The position numbers were made by a program, and so were the translations under genes. Under the pieces are notes generated by a model that was given only the letters and a program-made list of their open reading frames with translations, was not told the origin of the DNA and ran no database searches. From Aurantimonas sp036549475 (GTDB taxonomy: Bacteria > Pseudomonadota > Alphaproteobacteria > Rhizobiales > Rhizobiaceae), in assembly GCF_036549475.1 (NCBI RefSeq), contig NZ_JAZHLI010000019.1, forward strand, positions 1-64,000: a DNA stretch of 64,000 nt, written 5' to 3'. Positions 52,222 to 62,010 of this stretch are shown here, piece by piece. The number at the start of each line of letters is the position of its first letter. Within the stretch, counting starts at the first letter, position 1.

Positions 52222-54336
52222 ATGAACAAGCCGCTTCCCGTCGCCATCGGACATTCCGCCTGTCCGCATGATTGCCCTTCCACCTGCGCCCTCGACGTCG
52301 AAATCCTCGAGAACCGGACAATCGGCCGGGTGCGCGGAGCGGCGGCCAACGACTACACGGCGGGAGTCATCTGCGCCAAGGTGGCGCGCTATGCCGAGCG
52401 GATCCACCATCCCGACCGGCTGATGACCCCGATGCAGCGTGTCGGCGCAAAGGGCGAAGGCGGGTGGCGCGAGATCGGCTGGGACGCCGCGCTCGACCTC
52501 GTCGCCGAGACATTCCTGGAGGCCGAGGCGCGCTATGGCTCGCAGGCCGTCTGGCCCTACCAGTACGCCGGGACGATGGGCCTGGTGCAGCGCGACGGCA
52601 TCCATCGCCTGCGCCACGCCAAGCGCTATTCGGGCCAGTTCGATTCGATCTGCACCAACATGGCCTGGACCGGCTGGTTCGTGGGGGCCGGTGCGATGCG
52701 CGGCGCCGATCCACGCGAACTGGCACAGTCCGACTGCATCGTCATCTGGGGCACCAATGCGGTCGCCACCCAGGTCAATGTGATGACCCATGCCGCCCGG
52801 GCCCGCAAGGAACGCGGCGCCAGGATCGTCGTCATCGACATCTACGACAATGCCACGATGAAGCAGGCCGACATGGCGTTGAAGCTGCGGCCCGGCACCG
52901 ACGCGGCGCTGGCCTGCGCGCTGATGCATGTGGCGTTTCGGGACGGCACGGCGGATCGCGACTATCTCGCCCGCTACACCGACGATCCGGCCGGACTGGA
53001 AGCCCATCTGGCGACCCGTACGCCGGAATGGGCTTCTGCCATCACCGGTCTGGCAGTCGAGGCGATCGAGGCTTTCGCGGCGCTGGTCGGGCGGACGCCG
53101 CGGACCTTCTTCAGGCTCGGCTACGGCTTCACCCGCCAGCGCAACGGCGCAGTCGCGATGCACGCGGCGATGTCGGTGCCGGCGGTGTATGGAAACTGGC
53201 GGCACGAGGGCGGCGGCGCCTTCCATTCCAACTCGGATATCTTCGGCCTCGACAAGTCCGAGATCATGGGTGCCGCCGACCGCGATCCGACGATCCGCTA
53301 TCTCGACCAGTCGCGCATCGGCGCGGTGCTGACCTGCGACGCCGCGTCGTTGTCGGACGGCCCGCCGGTGACGGCGATGCTGATCCAGAACACCAATCCG
53401 GCCAATGTCTGCCCCGAGCAGCGGCTGGTGCGGCAGGGCCTGATGCGGGACGATTTGTTCACCTGCGTCCACGAGCAGTTCATGACCGACACGGCGAAGC
53501 TCGCCGACCTGGTGCTGCCGGCGACGATGTTCCTGGAGCATGACGACATCTATCGCGGCGGCGGCCAGAACCACATCGTCCTCGGATCGAAGCTGGTGGA
53601 CCCGCCGGAGACGGTGCGCACCAATCACTTCGTCATCGAGGAACTCGCCAAGCGCCTCGGCGTCGCCGACCATCCGGGCTTCGGCCTGACCGAACGCACG
53701 TTGATCGACAATATGCTCAAGGCAGCAGGCGATGCCGAAGGCTTCGACGGTCTGCAGCGCGAACGCTGGATCGACCGCCAGCCGCCCTTCGCGCAGGCAC
53801 ATTTCCTGAACGGCTTTGCCTGGCCGGATGGCAGGTTCCGCTTCAAACCCGACTGGATCGGCTCCGCGGCGCCGAACCGGCCGCCGGACAGCATGGGCCC
53901 GCAGGGACCGGTGGCCGGGCTGCCGGAATTTCCCGATCATGTCACGCTGATCGAGACCGCGGATGCGGCGCATCCCTACCGGCTGGCGACGTCGCCCGCG
54001 CGGCAGTTCCTCAATTCGACCTTCGCCGAGACGCGTGGATCGCGCTCGCGCGAGGGCGCGCCGGAATTGCTGTTGCATCCCGAGGACGCGCTGCGCGAAA
54101 GCCTGGGCGACGGCGAGATAGTGACCATCGGCAATGCCCGCGGCAGCGTCCGGCTGCCGGTAAAGGTCAGCGACACGGCCAAGCCCGGCGTCCTGATCCA
54201 TGAAGGGCTTTGGACGAACACGGATTTTCTCGACGGCGAGGGGATCAACGTCCTGACCGGCGCTGATCCGGTAGCCCCCTTCGGCGGCGCGGCGTTCCAC
54301 GACAACCGCGTGTGGCTCAGGACGGCGCGCGGATAG
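52222..54336 (+). CDS. Molybdopterin oxidoreductase (DMSO reductase superfamily), single subunit
   Basis: A 704-residue enzyme with a 4Fe-4S motif C14-x3-C18-x3-C22-x28-C51 and the bis-MGD fold (QYAGTMG, IVIWGTNAVATQ, then LIQNTNPANVCPEQ, LADLVLPATMFLEHDD, and the C-terminal molybdopterin-dinucleotide-binding domain with RQFLNSTF). C144 in DSICTNMAWTG is a possible Mo ligand; that is inference. No twin-arginine signal is present, so it should be cytoplasmic. No partner Fe-S, cytochrome or membrane subunit is adjacent. Function is unknown; related single-subunit enzymes are widespread. Confidence 0.9.
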   Translation: MNKPLPVAIGHSACPHDCPSTCALDVEILENRTIGRVRGAAANDYTAGVICAKVARYAERIHHPDRLMTPMQRVGAKGEGGWREIGWDAALDLVAETFLEAEARYGSQAVWPYQYAGTMGLVQRDGIHRLRHAKRYSGQFDSICTNMAWTGWFVGAGAMRGADPRELAQSDCIVIWGTNAVATQVNVMTHAARARKERGARIVVIDIYDNATMKQADMALKLRPGTDAALACALMHVAFRDGTADRDYLARYTDDPAGLEAHLATRTPEWASAITGLAVEAIEAFAALVGRTPRTFFRLGYGFTRQRNGAVAMHAAMSVPAVYGNWRHEGGGAFHSNSDIFGLDKSEIMGAADRDPTIRYLDQSRIGAVLTCDAASLSDGPPVTAMLIQNTNPANVCPEQRLVRQGLMRDDLFTCVHEQFMTDTAKLADLVLPATMFLEHDDIYRGGGQNHIVLGSKLVDPPETVRTNHFVIEELAKRLGVADHPGFGLTERTLIDNMLKAAGDAEGFDGLQRERWIDRQPPFAQAHFLNGFAWPDGRFRFKPDWIGSAAPNRPPDSMGPQGPVAGLPEFPDHVTLIETADAAHPYRLATSPARQFLNSTFAETRGSRSREGAPELLLHPEDALRESLGDGEIVTIGNARGSVRLPVKVSDTAKPGVLIHEGLWTNTDFLDGEGINVLTGADPVAPFGGAAFHDNRVWLRTARG

Positions 54337-54580
54337 CATCGACACTGGGTCGCCATCAGGTTCGGTCGGGTGCAGTCAATCGTCCTGTCGGGCTGACCCC
54401 TCGACCACAGCTCTGGCGCATATCGCGTCGTCCGGCTGGTGGCTGACCGCCTCGAACGGCGGGAAACGAGGAATCGCCCTGGAATTCCGGACTCCCGGCC
54501 AGGTTCTTCCAGTTCTGAATCAGCGTCCGTTCGCGGCGTTATGCCTTTGAATGGAGAGCGTTATCTTCGGTTTTTTGCGC

Positions 54581-55018
54581 TCAACCCTTTGCCGCCGCCT
54601 CGCGCCATTCGGGCAGCGGGAACAGCCGGTCGTAGCCCCAGTTGAAGGCGAAGGCGTAGACCGCATAGAAGGCGGCGAAGCTGGCGTCCATCAGGAGCGC
54701 CTGCAGGAGGCTGACCTCCAGATACAGCGCGATGACCGGCAGCAGGAACACCAGCAGGCAGACCTCGAAAAGGATCGCGTGGACGATGCGAATGAGCGGC
54801 GTCTTGCGCGTCGTCGCGCGCAGCCGCTGCATCAGATGGTCGAAGCCGAGATTGTAGACATAGTTCCAGATCGTCGCGATGGTCGCGCCGACGATCGTCA
54901 CCACGCCAAGATCGGCTAAGGGGACATGAAACAGCCACGCGCCGATCGGGGTGATCAGGGCGAGCCCGAGGATCTCGAAGCTGATGGCGTGACGAATGCG
55001 GTCGGGGGTGGAGCGCAT
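54581..55018 (-). CDS. PACE-family efflux protein (AceI-like)
   Basis: A 145-residue inner-membrane protein with four helices made of two repeated halves, each starting with an IRHAxxFE or IVHAILFE motif, the pattern of the bacterial transmembrane pair. E15 in RHAISFE matches the proton-coupling Glu of AceI, the chlorhexidine exporter of Acinetobacter. Natural substrates in this family may be short diamines. The ATG is at 55018; there is no adjacent LysR-type regulator. The 244 bases at its 3' side (54337-54580) hold nothing I can identify. Confidence 0.88.
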   Translation of the reverse strand: MRSTPDRIRHAISFEILGLALITPIGAWLFHVPLADLGVVTIVGATIATIWNYVYNLGFDHLMQRLRATTRKTPLIRIVHAILFEVCLLVFLLPVIALYLEVSLLQALLMDASFAAFYAVYAFAFNWGYDRLFPLPEWREAAAKG

Positions 55019-55146
55019 GACGACCCTGCTTGTGCTGCGCCGGGTCGTCCCGGCGGTGTCATGGGGAAAGGAAGGTCGTCCTTCGTCTACCCATATGGGC
55101 GTTCGCCGGCATTTTGCAAAGCCAGGCAAGTCCATGAGAAAGGGCG

Positions 55147-55851
55147 TCAGCCGTTCCGGCGAGCGTCGGGCGAGACGAGGATCGGATCGCCGTCGCCGAG
55201 CCGCATGGCGTCGTCTTCGCGCGGCGGCGGCGCCGGCTTGACGATCGCGCGGCCGTTCGACATGCGCACGATCCCGTCCAGCACCAGCTTGAGCGCGTGG
55301 GGGTAGAGCCGGTGCTCGGCCCGCAGCAGCCGCTCGCCAACGCGCTCGGGCGTGTCGCCGGGCACGATGGCGATGGCGGCCTGGGCCACGATCGGACCCT
55401 CGTCCATGCGGTCGGTGACGAAATGCACGGTGCAGCCATGGATGCGCATGCCGGCATTGATCGCCCGCTTGTGCGTATCCAGACCGGGAAACAGCGGCAG
55501 CAGCGACGGGTGGATGTTGATCAGTCGGCCTTCGTAGCGGCGCACGAAATCCGCCGACAGGAGCCGCATGTAGCCGGCCAGGCAGACGACGTCCGGCGCA
55601 AGGTCGTCCAGCGCCCTGATCATTGCCGCCTCGTGGGCCGCCCGGTCCCCGAACTTCGTCTGGTCGACTGCGACAGCCGGGATGTCGTAGCGCCGCGCCG
55701 TGTCGAGGCCGGGCGCGTCCGCCCGGTTGGAGACCACCCCGGCGATCTGGCCGGGATAGTTCGGATCCATGCAGGCCGCGATGAGCGCGCTCATGTTCGA
55801 GCCGCGGCCCGAAATCAGGATCGCGATTCTCTTACGCCGCGCTACGCTCAT
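55147..55851 (-). CDS. purN: Phosphoribosylglycinamide formyltransferase
   Basis: Adds the formyl group from 10-formyl-THF in purine synthesis. The 234-residue protein has ILISGRGSNMSALI, VCLAGYMRLL, the catalytic NIHPSLLP and the HGCTVHFV stretch with the second catalytic His. Its ATG overlaps the purM stop (ATGA), so purM and purN are co-translated. A Pro-rich tail of about 30 residues extends past the usual fold. Confidence 0.95.
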   Translation of the reverse strand: MSVARRKRIAILISGRGSNMSALIAACMDPNYPGQIAGVVSNRADAPGLDTARRYDIPAVAVDQTKFGDRAAHEAAMIRALDDLAPDVVCLAGYMRLLSADFVRRYEGRLINIHPSLLPLFPGLDTHKRAINAGMRIHGCTVHFVTDRMDEGPIVAQAAIAIVPGDTPERVGERLLRAEHRLYPHALKLVLDGIVRMSNGRAIVKPAPPPREDDAMRLGDGDPILVSPDARRNG

Positions 55852-56912
55852 GCCAGCGCCAGTTCGCCGTTGAAGGTCACGGCGGCGTCCTTGCGCGGAC
55901 GTATGCGGCCCAGCGGCACGACCGTCTCGCCCGCGCTCTGCAGGATGGCGCTCACCGAGGCGGCATCGGCGTCGGAGACGACCACCACCATGCCGATGCC
56001 GCAATTGAAGGTGCGCAGCATCTCGGCTTCCGTGACCCCGCCCGTTTCGGCGAGCCAGCCGAAGACCGGCGGCACGGGGACGGCGAAGAGGTCGATGTCG
56101 GCCCGCAGGTGCTCGGGCAGGACGCGGGGGATGTTCTCGACGAAGCCGCCGCCGGTGATGTGGGCCAGAGCCTTGATGCCGCGTGTTTTGGCGAAGGCGG
56201 CCAGCAGCGGCTTCACATAGATCCGTGTCGGCGCCATCAGCGCCTCGCCGAGGCTGTGGCCCGCGTCGAATGGTGCCGGATCACCATAGCCGACGCCGGA
56301 GCGCTCGACGATGCGGCGCACCAGCGAATAGCCGTTGGAATGGACCCCGGACGACGCAAGGCCGAGGATCATGTCGCCGGATTCGATGGTGCCGGCCGGC
56401 AGCAGGCGGTCGCGTTCCACCGCGCCCACGGCAAAGCCCGCCAGATCGTAGTCCTTGTCGGCATAAAGACCCGGCATCTCCGCCGTCTCGCCGCCGATCA
56501 GCGCGCAGCCGGCCTGGCGGCACCCGTCGGCGATGCCCCTGACGATGGTTTCGCCCTCGGCCGGGTCGAGGCGTCCGGTGGCGTAATAGTCGAGGAAGAA
56601 CAGCGGCTCGGCGCCCTGGACGACGAGGTCGTTGACGCACATGGCGACCAGGTCGACGCCGATCGTGTCGTGCAGCCCGGTCTCGATGGCGATCCGCAGC
56701 TTGGTGCCGACCCCGTCATTGGCGGCAACCAGCAGCGGATCGTCGAAGCCGGCGGCCTTCAGGTCGAAGACCCCGCCGAAGCCGCCAATCTCGCCGTCGG
56801 CGCCGCGCCGTGCAGTGGCGCGCACGAGTGGCTTGATGCGGCGCACGAGATCGTTGCCTGCGTCGATGTCGACGCCCGCGTCGCGATAGGTCAGTGGAGT
56901 CGTTTCGGCCAT
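55848..56912 (-). CDS. purM: Phosphoribosylformylglycinamidine cyclo-ligase
   Basis: AIR synthetase of the purine pathway. The 354-residue protein has TYRDAGVDIDAGN at the start, GGFGGVFD, VGTKLRIA, GGETAEMPG and THITGGGF-like HITGGGFVENIPR. The ATG at 56912 is set by this conserved start. It forms a purM-purN pair and is divergent from the CDP-alcohol transferase gene 92 bases away; this arrangement is typical of Hyphomicrobiales. Confidence 0.96.
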   Translation of the reverse strand: MAETTPLTYRDAGVDIDAGNDLVRRIKPLVRATARRGADGEIGGFGGVFDLKAAGFDDPLLVAANDGVGTKLRIAIETGLHDTIGVDLVAMCVNDLVVQGAEPLFFLDYYATGRLDPAEGETIVRGIADGCRQAGCALIGGETAEMPGLYADKDYDLAGFAVGAVERDRLLPAGTIESGDMILGLASSGVHSNGYSLVRRIVERSGVGYGDPAPFDAGHSLGEALMAPTRIYVKPLLAAFAKTRGIKALAHITGGGFVENIPRVLPEHLRADIDLFAVPVPPVFGWLAETGGVTEAEMLRTFNCGIGMVVVVSDADAASVSAILQSAGETVVPLGRIRPRKDAAVTFNGELALA

Positions 56913-57004
56913 GGTCCCCGCACCGTTTTGGTCGAGTTGACATGATCGTCGGCCGTGAGCAAGACCCGGACCGCGATGCGAAGGATTGTCGCCATGGTAC
57001 GACA

Positions 57005-57610
57005 ATGACCGGCAACGGACCCCGGCGTGGCCCCGGGCACCCGATGACCGTGCCCAATCTCATCACGATCGGGCGTCTCTTGGCGGTGCCCGTGCTGATC
57101 TGGGCGCTGATCGGCGGCGACTGGATGCTGGCCTTCGGGATCTTCGTCGCGGCCGGCATTTCCGATGCGGTGGACGGAGCGATCGCCCGGCATTTCGACC
57201 AGCATTCCGATCTGGGCCTGTATCTCGATCCCATCGCCGACAAGGCGCTGCTCGTCTCGGTCTTCGTGGGCCTGGCGCTACTGGGGCGGCTGCCCGACTG
57301 GCTGGCGATCGCGGTGGTCAGCCGCGACCTTCTGATCGTGGCCGCCGTTCTGCTGTCCTATGTGATGGGCCGACCGGTCGTCGTGCGACCGCTTCTGGTC
57401 TCCAAGCTCAACACCGTGGCGCAGATCGTGCTTGCGGGGGTGGCGCTCGGCGAGCCCGCCTTCGAGCTGTCGCTGAGGGCCGAGATCGATTTCCTGGTGG
57501 CGGTCACAGTAGTCTTGACCGGTGTGTCGGCCGCCGCCTATCTCGTTGATTGGCTTCGACACATGAACGCCGCAGACGATCCGTCCGACCGCAGAGGCGA
57601 CCCGCAATGA
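57005..57610 (+). CDS. CDP-alcohol phosphatidyltransferase family protein
   Basis: A membrane enzyme of 201 residues with the signature DAVDGAIARHFDQHS...YLDPIADKALL. It resembles PgsA-type enzymes but a clear PgsA is already encoded at 44893, so this one may act as a cardiolipin synthase of the CDP-alcohol type or on another alcohol; I cannot decide. The start at 57005 or 57044 (MTVPNLITIGR) is open. It overlaps the next gene by four bases. Confidence 0.85.
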   Translation: MTGNGPRRGPGHPMTVPNLITIGRLLAVPVLIWALIGGDWMLAFGIFVAAGISDAVDGAIARHFDQHSDLGLYLDPIADKALLVSVFVGLALLGRLPDWLAIAVVSRDLLIVAAVLLSYVMGRPVVVRPLLVSKLNTVAQIVLAGVALGEPAFELSLRAEIDFLVAVTVVLTGVSAAAYLVDWLRHMNAADDPSDRRGDPQ

Positions 57611-58764
57611 CCGATCGAAGTGCGCTGATCCGGCGGCAGGTCCTGTTCTGGAGCGTGACGGCGCTCGTCTGCGTGCTGCTGCTGTGGATGTTCTCGAGCA
57701 TCCTGCTGCCATTTCTTGTGGGGATGGTGATCGCCTATTTCCTCGACCCGGTGGCCGACTGGTTCGAGCGCCGCGGCTTTTCGCGCCTGATGGCCACGAT
57801 CGTCATCCTAGTCCTGTTCGTACTGGTGTTCGCCGCCGCGATCCTGGTGGTTGTACCGGTCATCGGCTCGCAGATCGCCAGTTTCGCCGAGCGCATCCCG
57901 GACTATCTCGACCGGCTGCAGGCAATCGCCGTGTCGATGCGCAGCGGTCCGCTCGCCTTCCTGTTCACGGGAGAGGAGATGAACCTGAAGCAGGACTTCG
58001 CCCAGTTCGCCAGCGAGGGAACGGGCATCGTCACGACATTCCTCGGCGGCCTGTGGTCGTCCTCCTTGGCCGTCGTCAATTTCGTCTCGCTGTTCGTCGT
58101 CGCACCGGTGGTCGCCTTCTACCTGCTGCTCGACTGGGACCGGATGGTCGAGAAGATCGATGCCTGGACGCCTCGCCAGCATGTCGACACGGTTCGGCGG
58201 CTTGCCCGCGAGATCGACCGCTCGGTGGCGGGCTTCGTGCGCGGGCAGGGCAGCGTCTGCCTGATCCTCGGCACGATATACGGCGTCGGCCTGACCCTGA
58301 CGGGGCTGAATTTCGGCCTGCTGATCGGCCTCTTCGCCGGGCTGATCTCCTTCATCCCCTATGTCGGGTCGGCCATCGGCCTGGTCCTGGCACTCGGCGT
58401 GGCGCTCGTGCAGTTCTGGCCCGACTGGATCTCGATCCTGATGGTTGCGGTGGTGTTCTTCGTCGGCCAGTTCTTCGAGGGCAACATCCTGCAGCCCAAG
58501 CTCGTGGGCGCGTCGGTGGGGCTGCATCCGGTCTGGCTGATGTTCGCGCTGTTCGCCTTCGGCGCGCTCTTCGGCTTCGTCGGCCTGCTGATCGCTGTGC
58601 CGGCGGCGGCGGCAGTGGGCGTCCTGGTGCGTTTCGCCCTGTCACAATATCTGCAGAGCGAGATGTATTACGGTCGCACACGCCCTTCGGAGTCCCCGGA
58701 GATCGAGGCGCAATCCTCGCTGCCCGCGATCGGTACGACCCCGCGCGGCAAGGCCGGCCTGTAG
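57607..58764 (+). CDS. AI-2E family transporter
   Basis: A multi-pass membrane protein of 385 residues with about eight helices, the N-terminal FLVGMVIAYFLDPVADWFERRG and the C-terminal EGNILQPKLVGASVGLHPVW typical of AI-2E (UPF0118) proteins. Homologues export AI-2 or act as Na+/H+ antiporters; the substrate here is not known. It overlaps the upstream transferase gene (ATGA) and precedes hdaA by 13 bases. Confidence 0.92.
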   Translation: MTDRSALIRRQVLFWSVTALVCVLLLWMFSSILLPFLVGMVIAYFLDPVADWFERRGFSRLMATIVILVLFVLVFAAAILVVVPVIGSQIASFAERIPDYLDRLQAIAVSMRSGPLAFLFTGEEMNLKQDFAQFASEGTGIVTTFLGGLWSSSLAVVNFVSLFVVAPVVAFYLLLDWDRMVEKIDAWTPRQHVDTVRRLAREIDRSVAGFVRGQGSVCLILGTIYGVGLTLTGLNFGLLIGLFAGLISFIPYVGSAIGLVLALGVALVQFWPDWISILMVAVVFFVGQFFEGNILQPKLVGASVGLHPVWLMFALFAFGALFGFVGLLIAVPAAAAVGVLVRFALSQYLQSEMYYGRTRPSESPEIEAQSSLPAIGTTPRGKAGL

Positions 58765-58777
58765 GACGCCACTCGCG

Positions 58778-59470
58778 ATGCCGACACAGATTCCGCTCGA
58801 ACTGCCCCACGCGGCCTCGCTCGCCCGCGAGGATCTGATCGTGTCACCGTCGAACCGTCTCGCCGTCGAAGCGATCGATTCCTGGCCGGACTGGCGGCAT
58901 TCGGTCCTGCTGGTCGTCGGTCCGCCGGGATCCGGCAAGACCCATCTTGCCAATGCCTGGAGTGAGCGGGCCGGGGCGTCGGCGGCGAAACCCGGCACCA
59001 CGGACGACCTCGTCGGGGAGGCCGATTTCAAGGTGGTGGTGGACGATGCCGACCGCTCGGCGCTGTCGGAGCGGGAGCTCTTCGGCATGGTCAATGCCGC
59101 ACGCCTGGGTGGCGGCAATCTGCTGCTGACGTCGCGCGTGCCACCACAGGCCATGGCCATCGAGACCGCGGATCTGCGCTCGCGCCTGACCGCGGCGACC
59201 ATCGCCGAACTGGGAGCGCCCGACGACGCGCTCCTGACCGGCGTGTTGATCAAGCTGTTCGCCGACCGCCAGATCGTCGTGGCGCCGAGGGCCGTCCACT
59301 ATCTCGTCCAGCGCATGGAGCGCTCGCTCGATGCGGCCGGCCATCTGGTGGCCGCGATCGACCGCGAGGCTCTCGCGACGCGGGAGCGGATCGGCACACG
59401 CTTGCTCAGGCGGGTCCTTGACCGGGGCGGTCCCGCAATGCGTCATGCGACTGTCGCGTCCGGTCGCTAA
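58778..59470 (+). CDS. hdaA: HdaA, regulatory inactivator of DnaA
   Basis: A DnaA-like AAA+ protein without the DNA-binding domain, 230 residues. Residues 4-10 (QIPLELP) form a beta-clamp-binding motif as in Hda; Walker A is GPPGSGKTH at 48-56 and Walker B is VVVDDADR. Hda loaded on the sliding clamp stimulates ATP hydrolysis by DnaA after initiation. It sits between the AI-2E gene and ppk, as in related genomes. Confidence 0.9.
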   Translation: MPTQIPLELPHAASLAREDLIVSPSNRLAVEAIDSWPDWRHSVLLVVGPPGSGKTHLANAWSERAGASAAKPGTTDDLVGEADFKVVVDDADRSALSERELFGMVNAARLGGGNLLLTSRVPPQAMAIETADLRSRLTAATIAELGAPDDALLTGVLIKLFADRQIVVAPRAVHYLVQRMERSLDAAGHLVAAIDREALATRERIGTRLLRRVLDRGGPAMRHATVASGR

Positions 59471-59493
59471 CCGGCGGCGACGGAGGAGCCAGA

Positions 59494-62010
59494 ATGGACA
59501 CCAAGACCCCCACACCCCCACGCAAGCCACGAGCGCAGCGCCGCCGCGCGGCCCCGCGCCAAACGACGTCTGGGGCATCCGAAACGAAATCCTCCGAGAC
59601 GAGCACGACGGAAAGCGGCGTGGCGCTGACGCAGGCGCGCACACCGCAGCGCCGCAGGGCTGCGCCAGCCAACAAGACCGCTCCCGACACCCGGACGGTA
59701 TCGGGCAGTGCCCCTGCCGATGATCAGGTGGCGGGGCGGGCCCAGAACGAGGGTGAGGCAGCCGTGTCCCAGCCAGTGCAGGATTCGCGTATGAGCGAGT
59801 CGTCGGTCATTCTTGAAACGCCGACCGCGGACGTCGAAGCGGGTACTCCGTCGCCGCAGGCGCTGGGTGAAAGCGAACTGCCGGCGGACCGCTTCGTCAA
59901 TCGCGAGATTTCCTGGCTGCAGTTCAATCGCCGGGTGCTCGAGGAATCACTCAATCCTGCGCATCCGCTTCTCGAGCGGGTGCGCTTCCTGTCGATCTCG
60001 GCCGACAATCTGGACGAGTTCTTCATGGTGCGGGTGGCAGGGCTGGCCGGCCAGGTGCGCGAAAAGATCACCGTGCGCAGCATCGACGGGCTGACCCCGC
60101 AGGAGCAGCTCGACCAGATCCTGGTCGACGTCCACAACCTGCAGGAAGAGCAGCAGGCCTCGCTGGCCGAGCTGGTCAAGGCGTTGCGCGAGGAGCGTAT
60201 CCAGATCGTCGGCGCCGGTGACCTGAAGCGCGACGACCGCGCCTGGCTGGAGAACCATTTCAACGAGACGATCTTCCCGGTGCTGACGCCGCTGTCGGTC
60301 GATCCGGCCCATCCGTTCCCGTTCATCCCCAATCTCGGCTTCTCCATCGCCCTGGCGCTGGTGCGCGAACGCGATTCGCAGCGCATGAACGCCTTGCTGC
60401 GGCTTCCGGTGGCGCTGCAGCGCTTCATCCAGATGGAGCCCAACGCGGCCGGCATGACGCGGTTCGTGCCGTTGGAAAGCGTCGTCGCCCTGTTCATCGG
60501 CAAGCTCTTCCCCGGCTACCGGGTCAGCGGCGCCGGCACGTTCCGGATCATCCGCGACTCCGACATCGAGGTCGAGGAAGAGGCCGAAGACCTGGTTCGC
60601 CTGTTCGAAAGCGCGCTGAAGCGCCGGCGGCGCGGGTCGGTGATCCGCATCGAATTCGATTCGGTGATGCCGGAATCCCTGCGCAATTTCGTCGCCAACG
60701 AACTGGAAGTCCCGGATGTGCGGGTGTCGGTCCTCGACGGCATGCTGGCGCTCGATTCGGTATCGCAGCTCTGCAAGCTGCCGCGCGACGACCTGAAGTT
60801 CACGCCCTACATCCCGCGCTTTCCCGAGCGGATCCGCGAGCACAACGGCGACTGCTTCGCGGCGATCCGCGAGAAGGACATCATCGTCCACCACCCGTAC
60901 GAATCCTTCGACGTGGTGGTGCAGTTTCTGCGGCAGGCTGCGCAGGACCCGAACGTCATCGCCATCAAGCAGACGCTGTACCGCACCTCGAACGATTCCC
61001 CGATCGTGCGGGCTCTGATAGACGCGGCCGAATCCGGAAAGTCGGTGACCGCGCTCGTCGAACTGAAAGCCCGCTTCGACGAGGAGGCCAACATCCGCTG
61101 GGCGCGCGACCTGGAACGGGCCGGCGTGCAGGTGGTGTTCGGCTTCATCGAGAAGAAGACCCATGCCAAGCTGTCGCTGGTGGTGCGGCGGGAAGAGGGG
61201 CGGCTGGTCAGCTTCTGCCATATCGGCACGGGCAATTATCACCCGATCACCGCGCGCATCTACACCGACCTGTCCTACTTCACGGCCGATCCCGAGATCG
61301 CCCACGACATGTCGCTGGTGTTCAACTACATCACCGGCTACGCCGAGCCCACCGAGGTGAAGAAGCTGGCGATCTCGCCGCTGACCATGCGCAGCCGCAT
61401 CGTCAATCTGATCCGCGCCGAAGCCGAGCATGTGAAGGCCGGACGGCCGGGCCAGATTTGGATGAAGATGAATTCGCTGGTCGATCCGGCGATCATCGAT
61501 GCCTTGTACCGGGCGAGCCAGGTGGGCGTGGAGATCGACCTGATCGTGCGCGGCATCTGCTGCCTGCGTCCGCGCGTGGCAGGGCTGTCCGACAACATCC
61601 GCGTGAAATCCATCGTCGGCCGGTTTCTCGAGCACAGCCGAATTTTCTGCTTCGGCAACGGGCAGGGGCTGCCCTCGGAGGGCGCGATCGTGTATCTGGG
61701 CTCGGCCGACATGATGCCGCGCAATCTCGACCGGCGGGTGGAGACGCTGGTCCCGATCTCGACGCCGACGGTCCACAGCCAGATCCTGTCCCAGATCATG
61801 CTGGGAAACATTCTGGACAATCAGCAGAGCTGGTCGGTAGCCGCGGACGGGACCTCGCGCCATATCGTGCCTTCGCCGGGCGAACAGCCGTTCAATGCCC
61901 AACGCTATTTCATGACAAATCCGAGTCTGTCGGGGCGCGGTAAAGCACTGAAGACGGATGCTCCAAAACTCATCGCAAGACAGCGGGCAGAACATTCCCG
62001 GTTCGACTGA
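59494..62010 (+). CDS. ppk: Polyphosphate kinase 1 with a long disordered N-terminus
   Basis: Makes inorganic polyphosphate from ATP. The PPK1 fold starts near residue 130 (RFVNREISWLQFNRRVLEES) and has the autophosphorylated H557 in KKTHAKLSLVVRR and the second His in HIGTGNYHP. The first 130 residues are low-complexity Ala/Arg/Thr/Ser/Pro and basic, which most PPK1 proteins lack. A GGAGGAG before the ATG at 59494 supports translation of this extension. The 3' end overlaps ppx by 53 bases. Confidence 0.94.
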   Translation: MDTKTPTPPRKPRAQRRRAAPRQTTSGASETKSSETSTTESGVALTQARTPQRRRAAPANKTAPDTRTVSGSAPADDQVAGRAQNEGEAAVSQPVQDSRMSESSVILETPTADVEAGTPSPQALGESELPADRFVNREISWLQFNRRVLEESLNPAHPLLERVRFLSISADNLDEFFMVRVAGLAGQVREKITVRSIDGLTPQEQLDQILVDVHNLQEEQQASLAELVKALREERIQIVGAGDLKRDDRAWLENHFNETIFPVLTPLSVDPAHPFPFIPNLGFSIALALVRERDSQRMNALLRLPVALQRFIQMEPNAAGMTRFVPLESVVALFIGKLFPGYRVSGAGTFRIIRDSDIEVEEEAEDLVRLFESALKRRRRGSVIRIEFDSVMPESLRNFVANELEVPDVRVSVLDGMLALDSVSQLCKLPRDDLKFTPYIPRFPERIREHNGDCFAAIREKDIIVHHPYESFDVVVQFLRQAAQDPNVIAIKQTLYRTSNDSPIVRALIDAAESGKSVTALVELKARFDEEANIRWARDLERAGVQVVFGFIEKKTHAKLSLVVRREEGRLVSFCHIGTGNYHPITARIYTDLSYFTADPEIAHDMSLVFNYITGYAEPTEVKKLAISPLTMRSRIVNLIRAEAEHVKAGRPGQIWMKMNSLVDPAIIDALYRASQVGVEIDLIVRGICCLRPRVAGLSDNIRVKSIVGRFLEHSRIFCFGNGQGLPSEGAIVYLGSADMMPRNLDRRVETLVPISTPTVHSQILSQIMLGNILDNQQSWSVAADGTSRHIVPSPGEQPFNAQRYFMTNPSLSGRGKALKTDAPKLIARQRAEHSRFD

